Positions 7,414 to 15,150 of a DNA stretch of 39,675 nt are shown piece by piece. Within the stretch, counting starts at the first letter, position 1. The number at the start of each line of letters is the position of its first letter. The stretch covers positions 1 through 39,675 of the forward strand of contig NZ_RFFI01000024.1 in the NCBI RefSeq assembly GCF_003696205.1, written 5' to 3'. The stretch is from Cellulomonas triticagri. GTDB taxonomy: Bacteria; Actinomycetota; Actinomycetes; Actinomycetales; Cellulomonadaceae. Position numbers and translations under genes: made by a program. Under the pieces are notes generated by a model. The model saw only the letters and a program-made list of their open reading frames with translations, ran no database searches and had not been told where the DNA came from.

Positions 7414-9426
7414 ATGCCTGCCGACGACCTGCTCGACGCCCTGGACCCCGACCAGCGGGAGGTCGCGCGCGCCCTCACGGGGCCGGTGTGCGTGCTGGCG
7501 GGCGCGGGGACCGGCAAGACCCGGGCGATCACGCACCGCATCGCGTACGGCGTGCGGACCGGCGTGTACACGCCGACCAGTGTGCTGGCCGTGACGTTCA
7601 CCGCGCGGGCGGCGGGGGAGATGCGCACCCGGCTGCGGGACCTCGGGGTCGCCGGGGTGCAGGCGCGGACGTTCCACGCGGCGGCGCTGCGGCAGCTGCG
7701 GTACTTCTGGCCGAAGGTCGTCGGCGGCCCGGTGCCGGAGCTCCTGGCGCAGAAGGCGCCCGTCGTCGCGGACGCGTGCCACCGGCTCGGGCTGTCCGTG
7801 GACCGGGTCGCGGTGCGCGACCTGGCCTCGGAGATCGAGTGGGCGAAGGTCTCCCGGATCACCGCCGAGGACTACGAGCGCGCGGCGGCGACCGCGGACC
7901 GCCCGGCCCCGGCGGGGCACGACCACCAGACCGTCGCCCGCCTGATCACGGCGTACGAGGACGCCAAGGACGTCCGCGGCGTCATGGACATGGAGGACAT
8001 CCTCTGGCTGCTCGCCGGGATGCTCGTGGACAACCGGGCGGTCGCGGACGAGATCCGGCACCAGTACCGGCGGTTCGTCGTCGACGAGTACCAGGACATC
8101 TCGCCGCTGCAGAAGTTCCTGCTGGACCAGTGGCTCGGCGGCCGCGACGAGCTGTGCGTGGTGGGCGACCCGAGCCAGACGATCTACTCGTTCGCCGGGG
8201 CGACGCCGCACTACCTCACGCGGTTCACCGCCGAGCACCCGCAGGCGCAGGTGGTGAGGCTCGTGCGCGACTACCGGTCCACGCCCCAGGTCGTCGGCCT
8301 GGCCAACGAGGTGCTGCGGCGCGCCCCGCGCGGGGCGACCCGGTGGGAGCCCCTCGAGCTCGTCGCGCAGCGCCCGTCCGGCGGGCCCGTGCGGTTCGCG
8401 GTGTACGACGACGACGAGGCCGAGGCCGCCGGGGTCGCGACCCGCATCGGGCGGCTCGTCGCGGCGGGTACCCGCCCCAGCGAGATCGCGGTGCTGTACC
8501 GGACCAACGCGCAGTCCGAGGCGTTCGAGCAGGCGCTCGCGCACCTCGGCATCGGGTACGTGCTGCGCGGCGGCGAGCGGTTCTTCGCCCGCAAGGAGGT
8601 GCGCGACGCCATCGTGCGGCTGCGCGGCGCCGGGGTCGCGGCGGACCCGGGGACGCCGATGCCCGAGACCGTCCGGGACGCGCTGCGCTCGGCGGGCTGG
8701 TCCGACGAGCCCCCGGCCGCCCGCGGCGCCTCGCGGGAGCGGTGGGACACGCTCAACGCCCTGGTCGCGCTGGGTGACGACCTCGCGGCGAGCGCGCAGC
8801 GCAACGGCACGACCGCGACCATGCAGGACCTGATCGCCGACCTGGATGACCGCGCCGCCGCCCAGCACGCGCCGACGGTCGAGGGCGTGACGCTCGCGTC
8901 CCTGCACGCCGCGAAGGGCCTGGAGTGGGACGCGGTGTTCCTCGCCGGGCTCAGCGAGGGCCTCGTGCCGTGGATGTCCGCGGACACCGCCGCCGACCTC
9001 GCGGAGGAGCGGCGGCTGCTCTACGTCGGCGTCACCCGCGCCCGGCTGCACCTCGAGCTGTCCTACGCCCGGTCCCGGAACCCCGGCGGGCGGGCGACGC
9101 GGCGGCGCTCGCGCTTCCTCGACGGGCTGTGGCCCACCGAGGGGCGCGCGCGGTTCGGCGACGGGCGCGAGCGCGCGGTCCCGCGGCTGACGGGCGAGGT
9201 GGACGCGGAGCTGCTGGCCGCGCTGATGGTGTGGCGCGAGGACCTGGCCCGCAAGACGTCCAAGCCCACGTACACGGTGCTGGGGGACGCGACCCTGTCC
9301 GCCATCGCCGAGCTGAAGCCCGCGTCCGTGCCGGAGCTCGCCCGGGTGCAGGGGATCGGCCCGGCCAAGATCGACCGGTACGGGCCCGACCTGCTGGCGA
9401 TGGTCGCGGGGCGCCGGCCCGCCTGA
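7414..9426 (+). CDS. uvrD2: UvrD2-type superfamily 1 helicase with HRDC domain
   Basis: A 670-residue DNA helicase. The ATG at 7414 follows a GGAGG-like site (CGGAGGTGCGAGG). Motifs: Walker A AGAGTGKTRAI (about residue 30), motif II VVDEYQDISPLQ, motif III VGDPSQTIYSFAGA, motif V HAAKGLEWDAVFLAGL, motif VI RRLLYVGVTRAR. A C-terminal HRDC domain follows (from about residue 585), including the PELARVQGIGPAKIDRYG helix-hairpin. Mycobacterial UvrD2 carries a tetracysteine motif between motor and HRDC. Here that linker is arginine-rich (RRRSRFLDGLWP) and has no cysteine. Likely role: unwinding in DNA repair; it is directly followed by the whiB7 control region, as in mycobacteria. Confidence 0.93.
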   Translation: MPADDLLDALDPDQREVARALTGPVCVLAGAGTGKTRAITHRIAYGVRTGVYTPTSVLAVTFTARAAGEMRTRLRDLGVAGVQARTFHAAALRQLRYFWPKVVGGPVPELLAQKAPVVADACHRLGLSVDRVAVRDLASEIEWAKVSRITAEDYERAAATADRPAPAGHDHQTVARLITAYEDAKDVRGVMDMEDILWLLAGMLVDNRAVADEIRHQYRRFVVDEYQDISPLQKFLLDQWLGGRDELCVVGDPSQTIYSFAGATPHYLTRFTAEHPQAQVVRLVRDYRSTPQVVGLANEVLRRAPRGATRWEPLELVAQRPSGGPVRFAVYDDDEAEAAGVATRIGRLVAAGTRPSEIAVLYRTNAQSEAFEQALAHLGIGYVLRGGERFFARKEVRDAIVRLRGAGVAADPGTPMPETVRDALRSAGWSDEPPAARGASRERWDTLNALVALGDDLAASAQRNGTTATMQDLIADLDDRAAAQHAPTVEGVTLASLHAAKGLEWDAVFLAGLSEGLVPWMSADTAADLAEERRLLYVGVTRARLHLELSYARSRNPGGRATRRRSRFLDGLWPTEGRARFGDGRERAVPRLTGEVDAELLAALMVWREDLARKTSKPTYTVLGDATLSAIAELKPASVPELARVQGIGPAKIDRYGPDLLAMVAGRRPA

Positions 9427-9480
9427 CCCCGCGTCCCGCGCCCGGCGGTGGGCCGATCGGGGGAGCCGCGTGAGGTCCGG

Positions 9481-9532
9481 GAAAACTTCTTCGATAAATC
9501 GGTTGTGCGTCCCCGCGGGGCCGCTCTACGGT
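9481..9532 (+). promoter_or_regulatory. whiB7 promoter with AT-rich activator element
   Basis: An AT-rich block (GAAAACTTCTTCGATAAATC, 9481-9500), striking in this GC-rich DNA, lies immediately upstream of a -35 box TTGTGC (9503-9508). An 18-base spacer and a -10 box TACGGT (9527-9532) follow. An AT-rich element next to the -35 is the known target of WhiB7 with its AT-hook, so autoregulation is expected. Confidence 0.7.
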
Positions 9533-9604
9533 GAACGAGTCCTGATGGAGAGCCCCCCTGCGCCCGGCGCAGGACGGCCCGCACGAGTGAGGAGGTGGAG
9601 TGCT

Positions 9605-9820
9605 GTGAAGACCATGAAGAACGCGTTCGGCGCTGTCGCGCTGCCGTTCACCGCGCCCACCTCCGGGATGGTCCAGGGCACCGCTCTGTCCGCCACCGGC
9701 CTGCGTGGCCGGGTGTCCGCCCGTGGTCTGTCGGGCTTCGGCGGCGGCACCGCCCGGCTGCGTGCCCGCGATCTCGCGCCCGCTCCCGACTCCGTCCTCC
9801 TCGGAGGTCCGGTCATCTGA
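9605..9820 (+). CDS. whiB7 leader peptide (uORF)
   Basis: A 71-codon ORF (GTG 9605, or ATG 9614 as a second candidate) starts 7 bases after GGAGGTGG. It sits between the whiB7 promoter and the attenuator terminator. The peptide is rich in Gly, Ala, Arg and Ser and has no recognisable domain; it ends SVLLGGPVI. In other actinobacteria, whiB7 mRNA carries an upstream ORF whose slowed translation, caused by ribosome-targeting antibiotics, prevents termination. Position and layout are the same here. The leader function is inferred; translation itself is supported by the RBS and the codon pattern. Confidence 0.75.
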   Translation: MKTMKNAFGAVALPFTAPTSGMVQGTALSATGLRGRVSARGLSGFGGGTARLRARDLAPAPDSVLLGGPVI

Positions 9821-9841
9821 GTCGATGACCTGACCGTCCCA

Positions 9842-9879
9842 GGCCGCGGAGTCCACCGGATCCCGCGGCCTTCGTCTTT
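9842..9879 (+). terminator. Attenuator terminator upstream of whiB7
   Basis: GGCCGCGG (9842-9849) pairs perfectly with CCGCGGCC (9863-9870), followed by TTCGTCTTT. It lies 21 bases after the leader ORF stop and about 80 bases before whiB7, the position expected for a premature terminator. Confidence 0.8.
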
Positions 9880-9960
9880 CCCAGCACCTGGTGCCGGGGT
9901 CGACGAGGCAGCAGATCCACCTGCTCCCTCGCTCAACCCGCAAGACATCAGGAGGACATC

Positions 9961-10308
9961 GTGCGGCTCACCACGCTGCTCGACACGGTCAACCAGGGTG
10001 GATCCGGTCCCTGGCCGCCCGCCTCGACGCCCGCAGACGCGGACGTGCAGTTCGACGCCCTCGTGGCCGGTCTCATCCCGTGCCGCTCCAACGACCCCGA
10101 GCTCTGGTTCGCCGAGCGCACCGCCGAGGTCGAGCAGGCCAAGGCGATGTGCCGGACGTGCCCGCTGCTCGAGGGCTGCCTCGCGGGCGCCGTCGAGCGT
10201 CAGGAGCCCTGGGGCGTCTGGGGTGGCGAGGTGTTCGTCGCGGGGCAGGTGGTCGCGGTCAAGCGCGGGCGCGGGCGTCCCCGCAAGGACGCCAGCCCGG
10301 CGGCTTGA
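9961..10308 (+). CDS. whiB7: WhiB7 transcriptional regulator
   Basis: A 115-residue protein from the GTG at 9961, with AGGAGG just upstream. The four WhiB iron-sulfur ligands are C41, C64, C67 and C73 (CRTCPLLEGC). They are followed by the G[VI]WGG turn (GVWGGE) and a C-terminal AT-hook (RGRGRPRK), which distinguishes WhiB7 from other WhiB proteins. The family binds the primary sigma factor and activates intrinsic resistance genes under translation stress. Its own promoter, leader ORF and attenuator are all visible upstream. A short hairpin follows the stop. Confidence 0.96.
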   Translation: MRLTTLLDTVNQGGSGPWPPASTPADADVQFDALVAGLIPCRSNDPELWFAERTAEVEQAKAMCRTCPLLEGCLAGAVERQEPWGVWGGEVFVAGQVVAVKRGRGRPRKDASPAA

Positions 10309-10322
10309 CGGCACAGCGCGGC

Positions 10323-10339
10323 CCGGTGCCTCGCACCGG
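10323..10339. terminator. Short hairpin after whiB7
   Basis: CCGGTGC and GCACCGG flank a 3-base loop between the convergent whiB7 and ThiF-like genes. There is no U-run, so the terminator role is tentative. Confidence 0.4.
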
Positions 10340-10356
10340 CCGGCACCGCCCGTCGC

Positions 10357-11334
10357 TCAGCCGAGGCCGGTGCACCCGCAGTCCGGGTGCACCGGCCACC
10401 GGTCGAGCCGGGGCACCGCGTCCGGCACCGGCACCACGTACTGCCCACCCACCGTCCGGGGACGGTCGCCGTCGAGGTGCGCCAGGACCTCGGCGGCGAC
10501 CAGCCCACCCACCACGCACGCCAGCACGGCCGTCGGTCCCGCGACCGGCGGCCGTCGTCGTGCCACCAGCTGCGCCAGCACCGCGGGCCACGCGGGGTCC
10601 GCGGCGGCGCGGTGCAGGTCGAGGCACCGCAGGCACGCCGCGCCGATCCCGACGGCACCGCCGGTGAACGGCCCGACCAGGGCGTCCGCCTCCCGCACCG
10701 CCACCGGCAGGTGCGGCACGTCCGCGGCCGCCAGGGCGAGCACCTGCGCGGGGTCCACGGCGTCGCGCGCCACCGTCACGGCCACGTCGGGCGGGTCGGA
10801 CGCATCCGCTCCCACCACCCGCACGCGCGGGGCCCACCGGGCCAGTGCGGCGGTCAGGGCGGCTGCGCGCGGCGTACCGACGTCCGCCAGGCCCGCACCG
10901 ACGTCCTCCGCCCGCACCGCGCTCTCGTCCACCACCCGGAGCCGGCCGACGCCGGAGGCGGCGAGCACCCGCGCGACCGTCACCCCGACCGCGTCCAGCC
11001 CCTCGACCCGCACCGTCGCGCCCGCGCGCCGGTGCAGCACCGCGTGCCCGTCACCGTCCGCGCGCACCAGGCCGTGCGCCACGACCTCCGGCTGCAGCGC
11101 CGGGACCGCGCGCCGCGTCCGCCGCGCCGGACCCCGGAGCAGCCCCGCCTGGTCCAACCGGTCCAGCACCGGCGGCGGCAGGCCGCCGTCGAGCGACCGG
11201 CCGCCGTCCGCCAGCAGCCGGTCCGCCTGCGCCCCGGACAGCCCTCGCACGCGCACCGCCCACCGCGGGTCCACACCCACCTGCACCTCGCACGGCCCGC
11301 GCCGCGCCACCCGCAGCCCCGGTCTCAGCCGCAC
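10357..11334 (-). CDS. Solitary ThiF-like / TOMM leader-binding (cyclodehydratase-type) protein
   Basis: The start chosen is the GTG at 11334, 7 bases after GGAGG, giving 325 residues; an in-frame GTG at 11370 is the alternative. The N-terminal part has the winged-helix look of a RiPP recognition domain. The middle (VRVEGLDAVGVTVARVLAASGVG...VVDES) follows a ThiF/E1 Rossmann fold but lacks the canonical GxGxxG. A zinc site is suggested by CLRCLDLHR and the C-terminal HPDCGC. Such proteins belong to the cyclodehydratase-associated family of azole-peptide biosynthesis. No precursor peptide, YcaO or dehydrogenase gene is visible nearby, and the gene sits in a conserved housekeeping neighbourhood, so its partner is unknown. 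Confidence 0.75.
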   Translation of the reverse strand: MRLRPGLRVARRGPCEVQVGVDPRWAVRVRGLSGAQADRLLADGGRSLDGGLPPPVLDRLDQAGLLRGPARRTRRAVPALQPEVVAHGLVRADGDGHAVLHRRAGATVRVEGLDAVGVTVARVLAASGVGRLRVVDESAVRAEDVGAGLADVGTPRAAALTAALARWAPRVRVVGADASDPPDVAVTVARDAVDPAQVLALAAADVPHLPVAVREADALVGPFTGGAVGIGAACLRCLDLHRAAADPAWPAVLAQLVARRRPPVAGPTAVLACVVGGLVAAEVLAHLDGDRPRTVGGQYVVPVPDAVPRLDRWPVHPDCGCTGLG

Positions 11335-11467
11335 CGCCGCACCTCCGTCCCGACCACCCGTGCCTCCCACGGTGGCACGTCACACGGGCCCGACCCCCGT
11401 CGTCCACAGGCCCGATCTGCGTCCGGCGCGCGGAAGATCAGCCGGACCGGCGCCCGGACCCGCTACC

Positions 11468-12148
11468 GTGCCTCTCGTGCAGCCGTCCACGGAGCACGAC
11501 CCCGCGCCGGGCGACCGGCCGCGATCGGCCCTGCCCGGGGCCGCCGCCGAGGACGCCCTGACCGTCGACCCCGACCTCGGACCCGTCGAGGTCCGCCGGT
11601 CGCGCCGCCGCTCCCGGACCGTCACCGCGTACCGCGAGGGCGGACGCACGGTCGTCGCGATCCCCGCGAAGTTCACGCGCGCCCAGGAGCGCGAGTGGGT
11701 CCGCCGGATGCTCGACCGGCTGCGCACGCAGGAGCAGCGCCGCCGCCCGTCGGACGACCAGCTCGTGCGCCGCGCCGCCGAGCTGTCCAGCCGCTACCTC
11801 GGCGGCCGCGCCGTCCCCAGCAGCGTGCGGTGGTCCGGCAACCAGGGACGACGCTGGGGGTCGTGCACGGTCGGCGACGGCAGCATCCGCATCTCCGACC
11901 GGCTGCGCGGCATGCCGTCGTGGGTCACCGACTACGTGCTGCTGCACGAGCTCACCCACCTGCTGCACGCCGGCCACGGGCCGGAGTTCTGGGCGGAGCT
12001 GGAGGCGTACCCCCGCACCGAGCGGGCGCGCGGTTTCCTGGAGGGCTACGCGTTCGCGGAGCGGGCGCCGGGTGACGAGGTGGACGGGGACGGCACGCCG
12101 ACCGGGGCGGGCGAAGCCCTGCATCCCCGTGGCGATCGCGACGGGTGA
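11468..12148 (+). CDS. YgjP-like (DUF45/M48-type) zinc metallopeptidase
   Basis: About 226 residues; GTG at 11468 or 11477 are both possible. A CTACCGT hexamer-like -10 element lies only a few bases upstream, hinting at a leaderless mRNA. The fold is identified by RWGSC and by the zinc site HELTHLLHAGHGPEFW (H160, E161, H164, H170). The N-terminal part (VEVRRSRRRSRTVTAYREGGRTVVAIPAKF) is the usual strand-rich domain of this family. There is no signal peptide, so it is cytoplasmic. The physiological substrate is unknown. It is divergent from the ThiF-like gene. Confidence 0.85.
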   Translation: MPLVQPSTEHDPAPGDRPRSALPGAAAEDALTVDPDLGPVEVRRSRRRSRTVTAYREGGRTVVAIPAKFTRAQEREWVRRMLDRLRTQEQRRRPSDDQLVRRAAELSSRYLGGRAVPSSVRWSGNQGRRWGSCTVGDGSIRISDRLRGMPSWVTDYVLLHELTHLLHAGHGPEFWAELEAYPRTERARGFLEGYAFAERAPGDEVDGDGTPTGAGEALHPRGDRDG

Positions 12149-12353
12149 CGGGCGACTCGTGGGGCGGCCACCGGCGCGATCGCCGCTGAGCTGTCGTCGC
12201 GACGAGGGGGCAGCACGCAGATTCTCGGTAGTTTTCCACCAATGCGCAGCGCCGATCTTTGACGCCTTCACGAACCTGCTGCCACGGTGCAGTGCGATCG
12301 AGAGCCGATGCTCAAAGACCTGATCGCCTGACTGTGCAGGGGTAGAGAAATCC

Positions 12354-13325
12354 GTGAAGAAGCAATGTCGTGCTGCCATGGCGGGCGTGATCAGCCTGTC
12401 GATGATCGCTCTGGCGACGCCTCGAGCGCTCGCCGTCGAGGACCGGGCCGAGTCGGTCGCCTCGCTGATCTCGCGGGTAGCGCCGGATGAGGGGCCCGCT
12501 CTCGCGGGCACCCCGTCGGCAGACGGGGTCGGGTTCCAGACGGAGGACGTCGCGATCGCCGTCCCGAGCCAGATGTCGGACGGTGTCGTGATCTCCAGCG
12601 ACGAGGGGCAGATGGTCGCGCCGTTCCCCTCCGGGCTCTCGGTGGGGAACGGGACGACGGCCGACGACGGCACGATCGTCTACCCGAACGACGGGCACGA
12701 CGCGGACGTCGCCGTCCAGGCGCTCGACGACGGGTCGGTGCGCTTGCAGACGATCATCCCCAGCGCAGATGCGACCCACTCGTTCAGCTACCAGTTCGAC
12801 GACGACGTCTCGTTGGTGCAGGTCCCCGAGGGCATCGAGCTCCGCCGCGAGGGCCCGGACGGAGGTGTCAGCCTCGGGGTCATCGCGCCCGCCTGGGCGC
12901 GGGACGCTGACGGCAACCAGGTTCCGACCCGCTACGAGGTCGACGCGAACACGCTGGTCCAAGTCATCGACGCCTCACCGACGGCGACCTACCCCGTGGT
13001 CGCCGATCCGCGCGTCTCCTTCGGGGTCGGTGTGTACTTCTACGGTTTCGGAGCCGAGTGGATCGCCCTCGCGACCGCTCTCACCGCAGCCGGCGGCGGC
13101 GCGGTCGTCGGCGCGTGCCTGGTCGTCAACATCCCGAATCCCTGGGCCGCGGTCCTCAAAGCCGCGTGCGGCACGATCGGCGCGTCCAACATGAATAACT
13201 ACCTTGACTGGGTGAGATCGGCGATCAACAGCTCACAGCTCAAGCCGCAGACGTGTTACGAGTTCCGTCGCTTCACCACCGTGTCCGGACCGAAGGCCGT
13301 CAAGCGGTCGCACTGCCTGAGATGA
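12354..13325 (+). CDS. Secreted protein of unknown function with Cys-containing C-terminal domain
   Basis: A 323-residue protein with an N-terminal signal peptide (MKKQCRAAMAGVISLSMIALATPRALA). The middle is a strand-rich acidic region ending in TYPVVADPRVSFG, a motif seen in many exported actinobacterial proteins ahead of a variable domain. The last ~100 residues contain a hydrophobic Gly/Ala stretch (WIALATALTAAGGG, then VVNIPNP) and four cysteines (VGAC, KAAC, QTCY, SHCLR). No known domain was recognised. Codon use is looser than in its neighbours, and it breaks an otherwise conserved gene order together with the next small gene, 7 bases downstream. It could be an exported effector or peptide precursor; that is inference. 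Confidence 0.75.
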   Translation: MKKQCRAAMAGVISLSMIALATPRALAVEDRAESVASLISRVAPDEGPALAGTPSADGVGFQTEDVAIAVPSQMSDGVVISSDEGQMVAPFPSGLSVGNGTTADDGTIVYPNDGHDADVAVQALDDGSVRLQTIIPSADATHSFSYQFDDDVSLVQVPEGIELRREGPDGGVSLGVIAPAWARDADGNQVPTRYEVDANTLVQVIDASPTATYPVVADPRVSFGVGVYFYGFGAEWIALATALTAAGGGAVVGACLVVNIPNPWAAVLKAACGTIGASNMNNYLDWVRSAINSSQLKPQTCYEFRRFTTVSGPKAVKRSHCLR

Positions 13326-13332
13326 GATCACC

Positions 13333-13506
13333 GTGACCGTACGAACGCAGCAGACGATCGCCACGGTGATCGCGATGATCGTGGTCGGCGCACTGAGCGT
13401 CGTGGTGTCGTGGCAGTGGTGGCAGCTCGGTTTGGTGGTGTTCCCGGTCCTCGTGACCGTGCTGCTGATGATCTGGTGGCGTGACAAGGAACGCGCGCGC
13501 AGCTGA
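13333..13506 (+). CDS. Small two-helix membrane protein
   Basis: A 57-residue ORF with a GTG start 7 bases after the previous stop, so probably in the same operon. It reads as two hydrophobic helices (TIATVIAMIVVGALSVVVS and LGLVVFPVLVTVLLMIWW) with a basic C-terminus (RDKERARS). No family is recognised. Next to an exported protein of unknown function, an immunity or secretion-accessory role is possible but unproven. Confidence 0.65.
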   Translation: MTVRTQQTIATVIAMIVVGALSVVVSWQWWQLGLVVFPVLVTVLLMIWWRDKERARS

Positions 13507-13525
13507 GCGCCGGGAAGAGACGCGT

Positions 13526-13561
13526 CGGGCTCTCTGCCGGGTAGCACCTGCCGAGAGCCCG
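13526..13561. terminator. Stem-loop between convergent genes
   Basis: CGGGCTCTC (13526-13534) pairs with GAGAGCCCG (13553-13561). It lies between the small membrane gene and the convergent DUF2342 gene, so it may serve both strands. There is no U-run. Confidence 0.5.
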
Positions 13562-13601
13562 GCCGCTGACCCAGGGGGCGTGCTCGTGCGTCGGACGCGC
13601 G

Positions 13602-15026
13602 CTACTCGCTCGTCGCGGCGTCGGCGCCGTCGTCCTCCGGCCCGTCCTCGCCCAGGATCTCCGCCAGCGCGCGGTCCAGGTCCGCGTGCTCGCCCTCGGC
13701 TGCCGTCCGGCGCGCCGCGTAGCCCGCGGGGTCGTCCAGGTCCTCGGCGGTCGGCAGCAGGTCGGGGTGGTCCCAGATGGCGTCGCGCGCGTCGGGCCCC
13801 TGCTCGCGGGCGATGCGGGCCCACAGCGCGGCGGCGTCGCGGGACCGGCGGGGCCGCAGCTCCAGACCGACGAGCGTCGCGAACGTCTGCTCGGCGGGGC
13901 CGCCGGCGGCGCGGCGGCGGCGGATCATCTCGCGCAGCGCGACGGCGTGCGGCAGGTGGGGGAGCGCGGCGGTCGCGGTGACCTCGTCCACCCAGCCCTC
14001 GACCAGCGCGAGCGCGGTCTCCAGCCGGGCGAGCACGGCCTGCTGCTCGGGGGTGGTCTGGGGCGCGAACACCCCGGACGACAGCGCGCCCTGCAGCGCG
14101 GCGGTGTCGGTGGGGTCGATCGCCCGGACGGACTCCTCCAAGCTCTCGACGTCGATCGTGATGCCGCGGGCGTACGCGTCGACGGCGGTCAGCAGGTGGC
14201 CGCGCAGCCACGTGACGTGCGTGAACAGGCGGGCGTGCGCCGCTTCGCGCAGCGCGAGGAACAGCCGCACCTCCTCCAGCGGGACGTCCAGGCCGTCGGC
14301 GAACTCGGCGACGTTCCCGGGCACGAGCGCGGTCGCGGGCTCGGCGACCAGCGGCAGGCCCACGTCGGTGAGGCCGAACACCTCGCGGGACAGCGAGCCC
14401 GCGGCCTGGCCGACCTGCATGCCGAACACCAGCGCGCCGAGCTGGCGCATCATCGCGGCGGGATCGGGCGCGGCGCCGCCGGCGGTGAGACCCGGCGGCA
14501 GCGCCATGCCCTCGGGGAGCTGGTCGGCGAGGGTCGCGGCGAGCGCGGTGGACATCGACGTCGCGACGGGCTCGGTGAGCGTCCGCCAGGTGGGGAGCGT
14601 CCGCTCGACCCACTCCGACCGGGACAGCGCCCGCGCCTGCCCGCCCGCGGGCGGCAGCTCCGTCGCGGCGTCGAGCCACAGCTCGGCCACGCCGAGCGCC
14701 TCGGTCGCCTGGCGCTCCTCGGCGGGGCTGAGGACGGGGTCGCCTCCCTGGACGGCCGCCTGGCGGGCGATGTCGTGGGCCACGTCCCAGTTGACCGGAC
14801 CGTCCCCGCTCGACGACAGCATGCGCTGCACCTGCGCGACGACCTGGCTGAGGACGGCGGGGTCGTCCGGCAGGCCGGAGGCCTTCGCCATCTCGGCGGG
14901 GTCGAGGCCCTGCGCGCGCATCTGCGCCAGCGCCTCGTCCGCGTCGGGGCCGAACATCTGGCGCAGCATCTGCTCCCAGGCGGAACCGCCGGGCATGTCG
15001 GGCTGGCGCGGGTCGTCGGTGCTCAT
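13602..15026 (-). CDS. DUF2342 (TIGR03624) zinc-dependent metalloprotease-like protein
   Basis: A 474-residue protein, the length of M. tuberculosis Rv3195, from the ATG at 15026 preceded by GGGAGC. The N-terminus contains the Gly/Met/Gln-rich helical segment typical of the family (MFGPDADEALAQMRAQG). The core holds FGMQVGQAAGSLS, VPGNVAEFADGLDVPLEEVRLFLALREAAHARLF and THVTWLRGHLL. Later EGWVDEVT provides the conserved acidic residue of the predicted metal site. The C-terminus is acidic. The family is restricted to actinobacteria and its substrate is unknown. It is divergent from the PDZ/Lon-type gene, the arrangement found in mycobacteria. Confidence 0.9.
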   Translation of the reverse strand: MSTDDPRQPDMPGGSAWEQMLRQMFGPDADEALAQMRAQGLDPAEMAKASGLPDDPAVLSQVVAQVQRMLSSSGDGPVNWDVAHDIARQAAVQGGDPVLSPAEERQATEALGVAELWLDAATELPPAGGQARALSRSEWVERTLPTWRTLTEPVATSMSTALAATLADQLPEGMALPPGLTAGGAAPDPAAMMRQLGALVFGMQVGQAAGSLSREVFGLTDVGLPLVAEPATALVPGNVAEFADGLDVPLEEVRLFLALREAAHARLFTHVTWLRGHLLTAVDAYARGITIDVESLEESVRAIDPTDTAALQGALSSGVFAPQTTPEQQAVLARLETALALVEGWVDEVTATAALPHLPHAVALREMIRRRRAAGGPAEQTFATLVGLELRPRRSRDAAALWARIAREQGPDARDAIWDHPDLLPTAEDLDDPAGYAARRTAAEGEHADLDRALAEILGEDGPEDDGADAATSE

Positions 15027-15138
15027 CGGTGCTCCCGGGTGGCTCGTCGAGATGCCACCGTAACCACACCCACCTGTCCGGACGCCGGGAGCAGGTCCCG
15101 GTTCGCTGAGGGCGCACGCGGTGCCCAGGTGCGTGGGG

Positions 15139-15144
15139 CATGAT
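15139..15144 (+). promoter_or_regulatory. -10 element for a leaderless transcript of the PDZ/Lon-like gene
   Basis: CATGAT lies 6 bases upstream of the GTG at 15151, the spacing expected when transcription and translation start together. No Shine-Dalgarno sequence precedes this GTG. Confidence 0.5.
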
Positions 15145-15150
15145 CGTGCG

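Noticed and set aside
9470..9604. Longer N-terminal extension of the whiB7 leader ORF
   Set aside because: It would start upstream of the predicted transcription start; the RBS supports 9605.
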